Part shown: positions 1 through 10,608 of the stretch, piece after piece
How the letters are laid out: the number at the start of each line of letters is the position of its first letter
Position numbering within the stretch: the first letter of the stretch is position 1
From: Thermococcus sp. SY098
GTDB lineage: Archaea > Methanobacteriota_B > Thermococci > Thermococcales > Thermococcaceae
DNA length: 64,000 nt
NCBI RefSeq assembly: GCF_035621495.1
Contig: NZ_CP141821.1
Span: 62,001 to 126,000 of the forward strand
Direction: 5' to 3'
Notes under the pieces: model-generated
Database searches by the model: none
The model's input: only the letters and a program-made list of their open reading frames with translations
Told to the model about the DNA's origin: nothing
Made by a program: the position numbers and the translations under genes

Positions 1-1375
1 GCAGCTCCCAGCTTATTGAGCCGGCATTGATTACCGGTGTTCTCTCAATTCTGACTCCAAATGCATTACCGCCGTGTCCTGTCATTACAAGTTCTGTCCT
101 TTCCTCAGTGAGTATTTTTAGGACATTTCCAGCATCTTCAAGGAATCCAAGCTCCCTGCTTCTTGGGATTGGTATGATATTGTGATGCATTACAACTGCC
201 GTGAACTTTTCTTTATGCTCTTCAAGAAGGGATTTCAAAAGCCTTTGACCCATCCTGCCAACTACCCCTATGGGCGTCTCGTATTGTGCTGTCAGCAGGG
301 GGATGAAAACAAAATCTCCAAACTCTTTAATCTCAGGCTCCCCAAAGTACTCCTTGAATAAGTCATAACCAAGGTATGTTATGTCATTGTGTCCAGGAAC
401 GATCATTTTTTCAGCTTTAATCTTCTCGTAGTACTCTGCTGCCATTTCGTAGTATCTCTCAATCCCAACATCAACAATGTCGCCGCAGTGTATGACCAGA
501 TCAGGTTTGTATTTTTCGTTTATTGCCCTTATTGCATTTTCAAGAACGCGTTTTCTGAAATAAATCCTGTCAGAAACGTTGCTTTCGCTCATCTGAATTA
601 TCCTCAAAAGATGCTTTCCTTTTGGAATGAAAATCTTTGGCTTCACGGATTTGTAGCTCTTTTTCAGTTCATCCCCGGTAACTCTCCTTATCGTCACATC
701 TATTCTCCCATCTCCATTTAGTTTGATGATATTGTAGCTGTTCACGTCACCTTTCCTTGTCTTTCTGCATGATGTACAGCCGGCATTTACAACGACCAAA
801 TCCTCAATATTGTAAACATTTGGAACATGCTTGTGTCCGCAGAGATACAGATTAACCTCATGCCTCAAGAGCAGATCCAGAACGTCGCCCGCATTGTACA
901 GAACATTCCTCTCCCTTCCTGTGTCTGGAAGAGGGACAAGGTGGTGGTGAGCAGCGACGATTTTAAATTTTTTGTGCGAATACTCTTCAAGCTTTTCTTT
1001 CAGCCAACGGAACTTATACCCCCCAACTCTTCCATCGCTTAAATCGGGTATCGTTGAATCTATCCAGATTATCACAAGATTGTCTCGTTCATAAACCCCG
1101 TATAGCGGACCAATGTATTTCTCAAACAGCTCATATCCAACATTTCTGGCGTCGTGATTTCCGGGGAGCACAATTAGAGGCTTTCTAATTTTCCTGATTA
1201 GATAGCTGGCATGCTCGTACTCTTCTTTAAGACCTTGGTTCGTTACATCTCCGGTATGAATTACTAAGTCAAAATCACCCCGATTTACCTCGTTCACTAT
1301 CAGATCATAGGCATAGGACTTGAAAGCTGGGTCTTGGGTTATATGGGTGTCGCTTATATGTGCTATCCTAACCAT
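1..1375 (-). CDS. Tandem calcineurin-like metallophosphoesterase (3' end outside window)
   Basis: A leftward reading frame starts at the ATG at 1375 and stays open for 458 codons to the window edge, so the C-terminus is missing. Residues 1-200 form a complete metallophosphoesterase domain with the two-metal motifs DTH (9-11), GD (42-43), GNHD (72-75), HHH (143-145) and GHKH (180-183). Residues about 256-458 repeat the same fold in the same order, but the metal ligands are altered: DTH becomes ESN, GNHD becomes GHND and GHKH becomes GHGG, while GD (298-299) and HH (397-398) remain. This looks like an internal duplication whose second copy may be inactive or structural. The substrate is unknown (nuclease, phosphodiesterase or phosphatase are possible). 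The gene lies 5 bp after the CBS gene and is probably cotranscribed with it. Confidence 0.85.
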   Translation of the reverse strand, partial: MVRIAHISDTHITQDPAFKSYAYDLIVNEVNRGDFDLVIHTGDVTNQGLKEEYEHASYLIRKIRKPLIVLPGNHDARNVGYELFEKYIGPLYGVYERDNLVIIWIDSTIPDLSDGRVGGYKFRWLKEKLEEYSHKKFKIVAAHHHLVPLPDTGRERNVLYNAGDVLDLLLRHEVNLYLCGHKHVPNVYNIEDLVVVNAGCTSCRKTRKGDVNSYNIIKLNGDGRIDVTIRRVTGDELKKSYKSVKPKIFIPKGKHLLRIIQMSESNVSDRIYFRKRVLENAIRAINEKYKPDLVIHCGDIVDVGIERYYEMAAEYYEKIKAEKMIVPGHNDITYLGYDLFKEYFGEPEIKEFGDFVFIPLLTAQYETPIGVVGRMGQRLLKSLLEEHKEKFTAVVMHHNIIPIPRSRELGFLEDAGNVLKILTEERTELVMTGHGGNAFGVRIERTPVINAGSISWEL

Positions 1376-1380
1376 TAGCA

Positions 1381-1788
1381 TCACTCCACTGAGATTGATG
1401 TTTCAAGCTTCCTCCTTGTTGCTTCAAGCAGATCGCTCAGTGTGAAAATACCTACTATTTTTCCTTCTTCCTCAATTAAGATGTGCTTAATTCTATGATA
1501 TGCCATTGTCTTGAGAACTTCTCTCACTGGGGTGTTCGCATCCGTAGTTATCAATTCCCGGGTCATTATTTCCTTTACTGGAGTCGTGTATGGCAAGCCA
1601 GGTACAATAACCCTTCTTATGATGTCCGATTTTGTGAAGAAACCAACAACCCTGTCATTCTCAATAACAACTAAAGATCCTATGTCAAACTTCACCATAA
1701 TCTTGCAGGCTTCCTGGATGGTGTCATCAGGGTTTACCCCAATGAGTTTTCTCGTCATGTAAACTTTAATTGGTGCATTTCTTTCCAT
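1381..1788 (-). CDS. Two-CBS-domain protein
   Basis: A small cytosolic protein of 135 residues made almost entirely of two CBS domains (about residues 8-60 and 70-125), each with the typical pattern of a hydrophobic strand followed by an S/T-D-[IL] turn (TKSDIIRRV and TLSDLLEAT). CBS pairs bind adenine nucleotides or S-adenosylmethionine and act as energy or ligand sensors; no catalytic domain is present. I chose the ATG at 1788 because GTGGTGAT lies just upstream; a GTG at 1800 overlaps that ribosome binding site. It is followed at 5 bp by the tandem metallophosphoesterase gene, so a regulatory link to that enzyme is possible but inferred. Confidence 0.85.
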   Translation of the reverse strand: MERNAPIKVYMTRKLIGVNPDDTIQEACKIMVKFDIGSLVVIENDRVVGFFTKSDIIRRVIVPGLPYTTPVKEIMTRELITTDANTPVREVLKTMAYHRIKHILIEEEGKIVGIFTLSDLLEATRRKLETSISVE

Positions 1789-1854
1789 AACTATCACCAC
1801 ATCTTAAATGGAATTGAGTATCCATCCTTAAAATAAACTTTGCTTCATATTTCG

Positions 1855-1868
1855 GCAAATATATAAGG
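1855..1868 (-). promoter_or_regulatory. TATA box for the CBS-metallophosphoesterase operon
   Basis: Read leftward the sequence is CCTTATATATTTG, a good archaeal TATA element. It lies about 70 bp upstream of the CBS start codon, placing the transcription start near 1835. Between promoter and gene there is a short imperfect dyad (ATGGA/TCCAT) at 1807-1824. Confidence 0.5.
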
Positions 1869-1910
1869 ACACCATATTGACGCACCTGAACTAAAATTGA
1901 ATAATGGATA

Positions 1911-2810
1911 TCACTCCCAAATTTCAATGCCCCGCTCCTTCAATCGCTCCAAGACTTCTTCCATGAGACGCTCCATTATTGCGTTCACCGTTTTTTCAAG
2001 CTCTACATTCTCGATAATTGGTATCCTATGCTCCTTAGCTTTTTCAATTAAAAACTCCTGAATTTCCATTATCTCATCGAGGTTTTTTAGATAGTATTCG
2101 GCAGGTCTGAGGCTGTATCTGGTTCTCTCATAAAATCGCGCTTTGAGGGATTCCTTGTCCTTGACTACTATCAGATACATGAAGCTCCTGTCGTTGAGCT
2201 TAATGTAGCCTGGAACAAGATGAATACCCTCAATTATTGTGTTAAAGCCCTCGGTGTATGAACGCTCTATTACAGCATTTACCCCAACGGCTACATGCCT
2301 AACTTGTGTTTCAAAACCATATATTAGAGGGGATATTCCCTTGGGGAAGTTTTCTATTTCCTTCCACGCCAGGAAGGATGATGTATGAATTGCCGGAATT
2401 AACTCCTTTGCTATTATCTTCCTCATGACTTCTCTAACGGTGTCGGTACCGATTATTGTTCTCATACCCAATCTAAAAGCTAACTCAGTTGAAATCGTTG
2501 ATTTCCCAACACCAGTTGTTCCGCCGATAAGAATTATCATGGGAAACTTCAGCTTTTTAAGCCGACGCCAGAAAAGATAGCGTTTTGCCTCTTCTTTTAA
2601 GCCGTGTTCCACCAGCTTCTCATATGTGATCTCTCGAATGTCATCTTTTGTAACCTTCTTTTTTCTCATCTCCATAAAGTGTTTCATGACCTCGGTTGCT
2701 ATTGAGTATGCTATTCCGACCTCTACCCCTGCTGAGGTTATTGATCTCGTTAGTATTCCTCTGGAAAAGGGAAGCTCCGTTTTTCTTTCTTTGTCAATGA
2801 CTATTATCAT
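1911..2810 (-). CDS. pgk2: 2-phosphoglycerate kinase
   Basis: This 299-residue enzyme phosphorylates 2-phosphoglycerate to 2,3-diphosphoglycerate, the first step towards cyclic 2,3-diphosphoglycerate, a thermoprotective solute of some hyperthermophilic archaea. An N-terminal ATP-cone-like segment (about 1-85) precedes a P-loop kinase domain with Walker [11 protein letters not shown] at 96-105. The start ATG is preceded by GGAGGGG and overlaps the stop of cpgS by the ATGA arrangement, so the two genes form one operon and encode consecutive steps of the same pathway. The family and the context agree, so the assignment is strong. Confidence 0.9.
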   Translation of the reverse strand: MIIVIDKERKTELPFSRGILTRSITSAGVEVGIAYSIATEVMKHFMEMRKKKVTKDDIREITYEKLVEHGLKEEAKRYLFWRRLKKLKFPMIILIGGTTGVGKSTISTELAFRLGMRTIIGTDTVREVMRKIIAKELIPAIHTSSFLAWKEIENFPKGISPLIYGFETQVRHVAVGVNAVIERSYTEGFNTIIEGIHLVPGYIKLNDRSFMYLIVVKDKESLKARFYERTRYSLRPAEYYLKNLDEIMEIQEFLIEKAKEHRIPIIENVELEKTVNAIMERLMEEVLERLKERGIEIWE

Positions 2811-4108
2811 CTTCTCCCCTCCAGTAGCTCTTTTCCGAGCTTAAGCACGGCTTCTCTCAGGTTTTTGCCATCAACATTCACGGGCTCGTTATCAAGATAG
2901 ACAATCTTTTTTCCTTCTTTGAGAACTTCTCTCGTCACGACATCAACTGCTGCAGCTTTAAGCTCAACCAAAACTATGTCATAGTTCCTAAATGTTTTTA
3001 GATCCCTTCTAAGCTTAGATCTGTTGGCAAGGTTTGGGCTTATTCCGACGATTTCTATTCCATACTGTTCCTCGATGTAGTTAGCTGCTCTTTTTACAGC
3101 TTTTCTTGGTGCTGTCATAATAAGAACAGCCCTCCCCTCTGCTTTTCCAAGAAGCTTTGGCTTAAATGCCGTGATATGAACATCTGCATCTGGATTTATC
3201 TTTTTTATTGCTTTCTCTACAGCATTAATTTTTCTTTTACTAACCATGTCTGCCATTGTGACAACGACTAAATCCGCCAGGCCAACCCTAAAAGGTCCAA
3301 AGTATCCTCTAATGAAGGAGAGCTTTTGTGTAGCACCAACAACAGTTATGTACTTATCTGCTCTAAACGCTGGAAAAGTAGCACCACTTCCCTCCAAGAT
3401 TACCAAATCCCCTTCAAGCTTCTCAGCTATTTTAATCCCCTCTTCAACAATATCAAAGAATGAAAACCCTGCCATCCCTCCACCGCATCTCCTGCACCCA
3501 ACTGTTGTAACTCTCGCAGTTAGGGCATCTTCAAAATGATCTGAAGCAGCATGCTTTCCTTTTTCAGCCATTTTAAGCAAAAACTCTGGCGTAATTTCAA
3601 ATTTATCTCCATAAATGATCTCCGGCGTCTCTGGACCTCCCCTCCCCATTGTTACAATTATTGGCTTTGCAACCTCTTTTAGAGTTCTTGCCACAAATCC
3701 ACTCACAGCAGTTTTTCCAACTCTTTTGCCAGTCCCTATTATGGCTATACTCGGTTTTTTAGTTTTTTTCATTTCTTTAGGTCTGAATTCAAAATCAGCT
3801 CCCCTGTATGTAATACCATGCTTCATGAGAAGGGAGGCTATTCTGAAACGGTCCTCACAATTTAGAATTGGCTCATCACTTAGGTCAACAACCTCTCTGA
3901 CTTGATTCTCCACTATAGCCCTTTCAAGCGCCTTCAGGTAATCTGCATCATGATAGAGGGGAACCTCTATTTTTCTCTCCAGATCTTCAAGCCTTCCAAT
4001 TTTCTCACTCCCACCCAAAAACACAGCACAGCACACATTTCCAATCCTTTTTATTGCCCACCTGATTACATCTGGATAATGCTCTCCATCAATTAAGACA
4101 AGTCTCAT
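2807..4108 (-). CDS. cpgS: Cyclic 2,3-diphosphoglycerate synthetase
   Basis: The protein (433 residues) makes the intramolecular phosphoanhydride of cyclic 2,3-diphosphoglycerate from 2,3-diphosphoglycerate at the cost of ATP. It opens with [12 protein letters not shown], characteristic of the family, and has a nucleotide-binding loop [10 protein letters not shown] near residues 125-134. I used the ATG at 4108, which follows AGGTGGT, rather than the GTG at 4117 that overlaps this site. It is the first gene of the pair with pgk2 and overlaps it by 4 bp. Confidence 0.9.
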   Translation of the reverse strand: MRLVLIDGEHYPDVIRWAIKRIGNVCCAVFLGGSEKIGRLEDLERKIEVPLYHDADYLKALERAIVENQVREVVDLSDEPILNCEDRFRIASLLMKHGITYRGADFEFRPKEMKKTKKPSIAIIGTGKRVGKTAVSGFVARTLKEVAKPIIVTMGRGGPETPEIIYGDKFEITPEFLLKMAEKGKHAASDHFEDALTARVTTVGCRRCGGGMAGFSFFDIVEEGIKIAEKLEGDLVILEGSGATFPAFRADKYITVVGATQKLSFIRGYFGPFRVGLADLVVVTMADMVSKRKINAVEKAIKKINPDADVHITAFKPKLLGKAEGRAVLIMTAPRKAVKRAANYIEEQYGIEIVGISPNLANRSKLRRDLKTFRNYDIVLVELKAAAVDVVTREVLKEGKKIVYLDNEPVNVDGKNLREAVLKLGKELLEGRR

Positions 4109-4178
4109 GAGAACCACCTAAAACTACCTCTGCTTTATAGTGTTTTAAGTTTGTGGTTTTTAGTTGATTAAACATAAG

Positions 4179-5320
<1,142 letters not shown>

Positions 5321-5352
5321 CCTTTTTATTTTTCCTTTTCAGAGGTGAAGAT

Positions 5353-6099
5353 ATGAAGCGCGACTATGTAACAGCATTCTTTGCTCTGATTGGGACGTTC
5401 CTTGTGCTGTATATCCTCCTGCCATTATTGGTTATCATAAGCAAACAGCTCTTCGACTGGGAGATGCTTGTAAAAGCGCTCCACGATGAGCTCGTTTTGG
5501 ATTCTCTTAAAAACTCTCTCCTAACATCAACAGCTACAATGATAATTTCCCTTTTCTTCGGTGTCCCCCTCGGCTATGTCCTTGCGAGAAAAGATTTCAG
5601 AGGCAAAAGCTTTGTTCAAGCTGTTGTTGATGTTCCGATTGTAATTCCCCACTCTGTTGTTGGTATTATGCTCCTCGTAACTTTTTCAAACAGGATTCTC
5701 GACAGCTATTTGGGGATAATTATGGTAATGCTCTTTGTTTCTGCACCGTTTACGATAAATGCTGCTCGTGATGGATTTTTGGCTGTTGATGAAAAGCTCG
5801 AGCATGTAGCAAGAACTTTAGGGGCATCAAAGCTTAAAGCATTCTTTACAGTTAGCTTGCCTTTGGCTTTGCCTTCAATCTTCAGCGGAGCTATAATGAC
5901 ATGGGCGAGGGCAATAAGCGAGGTTGGAGCTATCTTAATTGTCGCTTACTATCCAAAAACAGCCCAAGTTTTAGTCATGGAATACTTCAACAACTATGGA
6001 CTGAGGGCTTCAAGGCCAATTTCTGTGATTCTAATACTGCTGAGCTTAGGCATATTCGTTATTTTGAGGTGGCTCGTAGGGAGGGCGAGAAATGCTTAG
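5353..6099 (+). CDS. wtpB: Tungstate/molybdate ABC transporter, permease
   Basis: An integral membrane protein of 248 residues with about six hydrophobic helices. The cytoplasmic coupling loop of ABC permeases (EAA motif) is visible as [16 protein letters not shown] near residues 145-160. It starts at an ATG after AGAGGTGAAG and its last 8 bp overlap the ATPase gene, showing translational coupling. Together with WtpA and WtpC it forms the complete importer. Confidence 0.9.
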   Translation: MKRDYVTAFFALIGTFLVLYILLPLLVIISKQLFDWEMLVKALHDELVLDSLKNSLLTSTATMIISLFFGVPLGYVLARKDFRGKSFVQAVVDVPIVIPHSVVGIMLLVTFSNRILDSYLGIIMVMLFVSAPFTINAARDGFLAVDEKLEHVARTLGASKLKAFFTVSLPLALPSIFSGAIMTWARAISEVGAILIVAYYPKTAQVLVMEYFNNYGLRASRPISVILILLSLGIFVILRWLVGRARNA

Positions 6100-7126
6100 G
6101 GTCGAAAACGTGAGCAAGGATTGGAAAGAGTTTAAGCTCAGGAACATAAGCTTCGAAGTCAATAAAGGAGAGTATTTTATAATTCTGGGCCCAAGTGGTG
6201 CTGGAAAAACTCTTCTTCTTGAAGTTATCGCTGGAATTTTCATCCCAGATTCTGGGAGGATTTTCATGAACGATGAAGACATAACTTTCTTACCTCCAGA
6301 AAAGAGGGATCTTGCATATATTCCTCAAAATTATGCACTCTTCCCCCATATGAGAGTTTATGATAATATCGCTTACGGATTAAAGCTGAGAAAAATTCCC
6401 AAGATGGAGATCGAGAGAAAGGTTAAAGAAATTGCAGAAATTCTTGGAATCTCTAATCTCTTGCATAGGAATCCAAAAACGCTGAGTGGCGGTGAGGCTC
6501 AGAGAGTTGCCATTGCAAGAGCTTTGGTTTTGGAGCCAAAGCTCCTTCTCTTGGATGAGCCTTTTGCAAATCTTGATGTCCAAACAAGGGCTAAGCTCAT
6601 TCAAGAGATGAAGCGCTGGCGTAGGGAGCTCAACTTTACAGCCCTCCATGTGACCCACTCTTTTGAGGAAGCTGTGAGCTTAGGAGACAGAGTTGGAGTA
6701 ATGCTTAACGGGAAGTTAATTCAGACAGGAGGAGTCAGGGATGTATTTGGAAAACCAAAGAATGAAGAAGTTGCGAGGTTTCTTGGCTTTGAAAATATAA
6801 TTGAAGGGATTGCAGAAGGTAGAATTCTGAAAGCAAATGGTATTTTAATTGAACTGCCAACAGAGGCTAAAGGGAAGGTTAGAATTGGTATAAGACCGGA
6901 GGAAATCATAATTTCCAACGAACCAATAAGAACTTCCGCAAGGAATGAGTTTAAGGCTAAAGTTTTGGCAATTGAAGACTTGGGCTCACTGATTAGATTA
7001 ACTCTTGATATTGGCGGAATTGAGCTTAAAGCCTTTATAACTCGCTCCTCTCTGATTGAGATGGGAATTAAGGAAGGAAAAGAAGTTTATGCAAGCTTTA
7101 AAGCAACGGCAATTCACGTGTTCTAA
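6092..7126 (+). CDS. wtpC: Tungstate/molybdate ABC transporter, ATPase
   Basis: The energy-coupling subunit, 344 residues. Walker A is GPSGAGKT at 33-40, the Q-loop is in [11 protein letters not shown], the ABC signature is [15 protein letters not shown] near 130-144 and Walker B is [12 protein letters not shown]. The C-terminal part from about residue 230 resembles the regulatory beta domain (TOBE-like) of molybdate and sulfate transporters, which can bind oxyanions and inhibit the transporter. It is the last gene of wtpABC. Confidence 0.9.
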   Translation: MLRVENVSKDWKEFKLRNISFEVNKGEYFIILGPSGAGKTLLLEVIAGIFIPDSGRIFMNDEDITFLPPEKRDLAYIPQNYALFPHMRVYDNIAYGLKLRKIPKMEIERKVKEIAEILGISNLLHRNPKTLSGGEAQRVAIARALVLEPKLLLLDEPFANLDVQTRAKLIQEMKRWRRELNFTALHVTHSFEEAVSLGDRVGVMLNGKLIQTGGVRDVFGKPKNEEVARFLGFENIIEGIAEGRILKANGILIELPTEAKGKVRIGIRPEEIIISNEPIRTSARNEFKAKVLAIEDLGSLIRLTLDIGGIELKAFITRSSLIEMGIKEGKEVYASFKATAIHVF

Positions 7127-7234
7127 TGCATCCATGTGTCTATTGGTGCGTTTATTTGATATTTGATGAGCCTAATTTTACATATAGCAAGATTTTAAAG
7201 GTGAATCTTCGTTCATGAATCTGGTGATGCTAAA

Positions 7235-8338
7235 ATGAAGAAGCTGAGCTTGGCAGAGGCGAGTGCAATCTTAATCGGGACTCAGATTGGAGCGGGAGTT
7301 TTGGGTTTGCCTTATGCCCTAAAAGATATCGGATTTTTGGGAATTATCATCGTTATTGCAACGGGATTGTTAACATTGCTCACAGCGCTGTTTGTTCTCG
7401 AGTTAGCCGCTCACAGCGACGGAACTCTCTCTAAGATTGCTGAGGCTTATTTGGGAAAAATTGGCGGATATCTTATGTTTTTGAGCATCTCTGTGCTAAG
7501 CTATGGAGCTTTGATCGCTTACATAGCTGGAAGTGGGGACATCCTCTCTTCTCTCCTCGGTATTAATGAGAAAGCTGGCGCTCTGATATTCTGGTTTGTA
7601 ATGAGCTTGATAGTCTTTCTTGGTTTAAAAGCTTCGGGTGAAGCGGAGCTTCTGCTGAACTTCCTTTTATTAGGCACTCTAACCCTTGCGGTAGCACTTG
7701 TTATGCCCAATGCTGATGTCTCAAACTTAACGAAGATCGATTATTCAGCTATAACAAAAGGTATTGGTGTTGCTGTATTTGCCTATGTAAGTCATATGGT
7801 TGTTCCAGAAATGCTGAAAGGTCTGGAAGATGTTAGAAAGACCACAAAAGCTGTTCTTATTGGATATCTTGTCCCTATGGTGTTCTACGCTTTCTTCGTG
7901 CTTGCATTTGTTGGCACTTTTGGATCAAAAACTCCAGAATTGGCAACTTCAGCCCTTGAGCAACTCTATGGTAGATTGGGCAACATTTTGGGCTTAATTC
8001 TTCCTTTGGCAGCAATAAGCACAAGCTACATTGGAATTGGTTTGGCACAGATGGACAACATGAAAGAGATATTTAGCATTAAAAGGTCTCATGCATGGCT
8101 TTTAACCGTGATTCCACCGCTGCTTGTGTACTTTGCTGGGCTAAACAGCTTTGTCAACGCTCTCTGGATGGCTGGAACCTTTGGTGGCTTACTCTATGCG
8201 GGCATTCTGCCGACAGTGATGTATGTAAAAGCAAAAAAGATTCATAGAAAGCTGCATCTTCCAATTCCCCATAGTTTTGTTTACCTTTCAGGACTGGTGT
8301 TCTTTTTGGTGTTCATTTACTCGATTTTGTCTGTGTAA
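7235..8338 (+). CDS. Amino acid permease (AAAP/APC superfamily)
   Basis: A 367-residue polytopic membrane protein with about eleven hydrophobic helices. The first helix carries AEASAILIGTQIGAGVLGLP, the unwound GxGxGxLxLP-type segment that binds the amino group of substrate in this superfamily. It probably imports an amino acid; the specificity (aromatic, neutral or branched) cannot be read from the sequence. The gene stands alone, with a T-run directly after its stop codon. Confidence 0.8.
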   Translation: MKKLSLAEASAILIGTQIGAGVLGLPYALKDIGFLGIIIVIATGLLTLLTALFVLELAAHSDGTLSKIAEAYLGKIGGYLMFLSISVLSYGALIAYIAGSGDILSSLLGINEKAGALIFWFVMSLIVFLGLKASGEAELLLNFLLLGTLTLAVALVMPNADVSNLTKIDYSAITKGIGVAVFAYVSHMVVPEMLKGLEDVRKTTKAVLIGYLVPMVFYAFFVLAFVGTFGSKTPELATSALEQLYGRLGNILGLILPLAAISTSYIGIGLAQMDNMKEIFSIKRSHAWLLTVIPPLLVYFAGLNSFVNALWMAGTFGGLLYAGILPTVMYVKAKKIHRKLHLPIPHSFVYLSGLVFFLVFIYSILSV

Positions 8339-8339
8339 T

Positions 8340-8347
8340 GTTTTTTA
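8340..8347 (+). terminator. T-run terminator after the amino acid permease
   Basis: Six consecutive T residues (8341-8346) follow the stop codon within 3 bp. A T-rich tract alone is enough for intrinsic termination in archaea. Confidence 0.4.
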
Positions 8348-8406
8348 CCATTTAACGTTCCACAATATCTGGCATCCAGTGGGTGCTAAAAAGAATTAAG
8401 TAATAG

Positions 8407-8425
8407 AAAATCAAAAAAATCAGGG
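8407..8425 (-). terminator. T-run terminator for gap
   Basis: On the minus strand seven T residues (8413-8419) lie about 80 bp past the gap stop codon. A small hairpin CTGCT/AGCAG (8440-8455) comes just before it. Nothing else recognisable is in the convergent gap 8348-8496, except a 7-bp hairpin around GGCATCC/GGGTGCT at 8371-8387. Confidence 0.4.
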
Positions 8426-8496
8426 AGTTCTCTGGATTTTCTGCTTTGTGTAGCAGGACATCCAAATTCGACCAAACTTGCACAGTAAAGTTTGCT

Positions 8497-9501
8497 TCAC
8501 TTCAAAATTCCCAAGCTCTTGTTCGTCTTCTTTATGCTTTCCCACTTATCAGCTAATTCAAAAATTGCTCTGATTGCGTCAATGTTCTCTGGTACAACGT
8601 CGCTCTCCTGATGAACTGCCTGAATGTAGAACAGCCTGTTGCCCTTAACGTTTATGCTCTCCTTCCAGACGGCTATTTCGTAGAGGTTGTTCCACTCTCT
8701 GTGCAAATCCCTTGCAAACTCTATTAGCTGTGCTGTGCTGTCAAATCCTTTCTCTTTCTCAAAGAGCAGAACCCTCGTGGTGTTCTCAAAGATATCGATT
8801 ACATCTTCCCTGGTGATTGGCTTCTTCAGCTCAACCATTATTGAGTGGACGTGCATTATTGTAGTTGGTACAACAAAAGCTGTCGTCTCAATGTTTATTG
8901 GGATAACTGTTTGAACATCTGGCCCGTGATGGGATGGAACTTCAACGGTTGGCTTTATTGCATTGATTGGGCCTCTCTTAATGTCATTTGGATCAGCGGC
9001 TCTCCTAATCATCACAGCGTAAACGTAGTCAATGTACTCTTGAATCGCGCTTAGAGTCCTTGTTAATCCGGTTGTGTTGCATGAGACAACCCTAACGTAG
9101 CTCTTTCCGAGGGCTTTCTCATAATTTGCCTGAGCAACGAAGGAAACCTCTGCAACATCAGCCTTTTCTCCACCTTGAAACACTGCTTTAACTCCGTACT
9201 TTTCATAAATCGTCTTATTCTTTGCCCCCATTCCCCCCGGAGTCGCATCAACGATAACATCAACTTTTTGAAGCAAGTCTTCTAAAGTTCCGGCAACTTC
9301 AAAGCCGGCTTTTTCAAACCTTGGCAAAAATTCCTCTGATGCCGCATATACTGGAATGCCGAGCTCCTTTGCCCTGTAAGCTTCGAAGTCCGGCTTTGTC
9401 TTTGTTACACCTATAAGTGTCATATCATCTTGCTTTGTGATAGCGTAAGCTACTCTTTTCCCTATTGTCCCGTAACCATTAATTCCCACCTTAACTTTCA
9501 C
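8497..9501 (-). CDS. gap: Glyceraldehyde-3-phosphate dehydrogenase (phosphorylating, archaeal)
   Basis: The protein matches Pyrococcus GAPDH closely over its whole 334-residue length. The NAD(P)-binding [12 protein letters not shown] is at 6-17, the catalytic cysteine is C141 in VVSCNTTGL, and the active-site region [10 protein letters not shown] follows near 190. In Thermococcales this enzyme works in gluconeogenesis, since glycolytic oxidation of glyceraldehyde-3-phosphate uses ferredoxin- or NADP-dependent non-phosphorylating enzymes. I set the start at the GTG at 9501 because GGAGGTGG lies just upstream; the GTG at 9510 is part of that ribosome binding site. Confidence 0.95.
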   Translation of the reverse strand: MKVKVGINGYGTIGKRVAYAITKQDDMTLIGVTKTKPDFEAYRAKELGIPVYAASEEFLPRFEKAGFEVAGTLEDLLQKVDVIVDATPGGMGAKNKTIYEKYGVKAVFQGGEKADVAEVSFVAQANYEKALGKSYVRVVSCNTTGLTRTLSAIQEYIDYVYAVMIRRAADPNDIKRGPINAIKPTVEVPSHHGPDVQTVIPINIETTAFVVPTTIMHVHSIMVELKKPITREDVIDIFENTTRVLLFEKEKGFDSTAQLIEFARDLHREWNNLYEIAVWKESINVKGNRLFYIQAVHQESDVVPENIDAIRAIFELADKWESIKKTNKSLGILK

Positions 9502-9575
9502 AGAAACCACCTCCAGAGATTATTTTAACAAGTTGATACTTAAACGTTGCTTTCACTGGAAGTGTTATGAAAAAC

Positions 9576-9633
9576 CGTTTGATATGTGGAACGAACGTTT
9601 TATTTAACGAACGATAGTTTTATATATCAAACG
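9576..9633. promoter_or_regulatory. Operator and TATA box of the HTH-MNT/HEPN operon
   Basis: CGTTTGATAT at 9576-9585 is repeated in perfect inverted form, ATATCAAACG, at 9624-9633. Between them AACGAACG occurs twice as direct repeats (9590-9597 and 9606-9613), each followed by TTTTAT. The TATA element TTTATATAT (9619-9627) overlaps the right arm, and the start codon at 9650 is only about 25 bp away, so the mRNA is probably leaderless. A protein bound here would block the promoter; the HTH protein encoded immediately downstream is the obvious candidate. Confidence 0.6.
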
Positions 9634-9649
9634 ATTTTTATTCTCAATC

Positions 9650-10195
9650 ATGATTGCGGAGTTTAGAAAATTTGCAGGATTTAAGATCTTGGAATATTTT
9701 CTGCTGAACCCAACAAAAGAGATACATCTAAAAGAATTATCTAGAGAGTTAAATATCTCCCCCAGTACAGTGAAGCATTACTGTGATGTCTTTGTAAAGG
9801 ACAACATCTTATCTTCCAGGAGAATTGGTAATCTGAAGATTTTTAAGCTGAACAACGAGAATTTTGCTGTTAGGGAAATTAAAAGGGCCTACATGATTTT
9901 AAAGCTTAAAGAGCTTGGAATTGAAAATTTATGTTCTTCCTGTCATTCTTTGGCAATATATGGAAGCACAGCTGCAGGGACATTTGATGAAAGAAGCGAT
10001 ATTGATATATTAATAATTGGGGATGAAAGCCTGGTTAATTACCCTGTCATTAAAAGAATTGAAAAAAATCTTGGAAAAGAGATTCAGCTAACCGTATTTC
10101 AGCCTCATGAATGGGAGATTATGAAAAGGAATAAAAATCCTCTTGCCAATGAAATTCTCAGGAATCATGTGCTCATTAAGGGGGTGCCCCTGTGA
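9650..10195 (+). CDS. HTH-nucleotidyltransferase (MNT) fusion protein, probable antitoxin
   Basis: 181 residues. An N-terminal winged helix (about 1-75, with HLKELSRELNISPSTVKHY as the DNA-reading part) is joined to a minimal nucleotidyltransferase domain whose active-site signature is GSTAAGTFDERSDIDIL at 105-121, with acidic residues D117 and D119. It overlaps the next gene, a HEPN protein, by 4 bp. MNT-HEPN pairs are known toxin-antitoxin modules in which the MNT AMPylates and silences the HEPN RNase. The fused HTH and the operator upstream suggest autoregulation. Activity is inferred. Confidence 0.8.
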   Translation: MIAEFRKFAGFKILEYFLLNPTKEIHLKELSRELNISPSTVKHYCDVFVKDNILSSRRIGNLKIFKLNNENFAVREIKRAYMILKLKELGIENLCSSCHSLAIYGSTAAGTFDERSDIDILIIGDESLVNYPVIKRIEKNLGKEIQLTVFQPHEWEIMKRNKNPLANEILRNHVLIKGVPL

Positions 10196-10608
10196 ATTTA
10201 GAGGAATGCACTCGAAAAGGCTTTATACGGCAAGATTTCTCTGCTCAATACAGAGTTGAAAATTCTCTTGAAATTGCTCAAAGATTCCTGCATTCTGCGG
10301 TAAGAAATTTAGAAATAGAAGAGTATGAAATGGCCCAAATAGCGGCATATAATGCAACATTTCATGCTGCAAGAGCTTTATTGTTTGCTAAAGGCTACAT
10401 AGAGAGAAGTCATCTTTGTTTGTCTGTTGCTATTAGGGAGCTCTATCCTGAACTTAGTGATATGATCAACACCTTTGACAGGTTGCGTATTTCAAGACAT
10501 AATGTGCAGTATGGAGGGAAAAGAGTTTCTAAAGAGGAAGCCTTGTTTGCAATTTCTTTTGCTGAAGAGTTTTTAAAAGCTGTTGAAAGAACTTTGGAGG
10601 TGATTTGA
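10192..10608 (+). CDS. HEPN-domain protein, probable RNase toxin
   Basis: 138 residues, mostly alpha-helical, with the HEPN features AAYNATFHAARALLFAKGY (about 47-65) and RISRHNVQYGG (about 98-108). The latter resembles the R-H...Y active site of HEPN ribonucleases. The GTG start overlaps the stop of the HTH-MNT gene (ATGA-like coupling), so the two are made together. The likely role is an RNA-cleaving toxin held by its MNT partner, by analogy with characterised HEPN-MNT pairs. It ends directly against the ATG of the CinA-like gene, so readthrough into that gene is likely. Confidence 0.78.
   Translation: MNLEECTRKGFIRQDFSAQYRVENSLEIAQRFLHSAVRNLEIEEYEMAQIAAYNATFHAARALLFAKGYIERSHLCLSVAIRELYPELSDMINTFDRLRISRHNVQYGGKRVSKEEALFAISFAEEFLKAVERTLEVI

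Noticed and set aside
389-1042. Rightward frames opposite the metallophosphoesterase
   Set aside because: Composition is unlike coding sequence and the leftward frame is open throughout with all family motifs.
8371-8455. Small hairpins in the permease-gap convergent region as an sRNA
   Set aside because: No C/D or H/ACA features and no promoter at a suitable distance; they are next to T-runs and fit 3' end structures.
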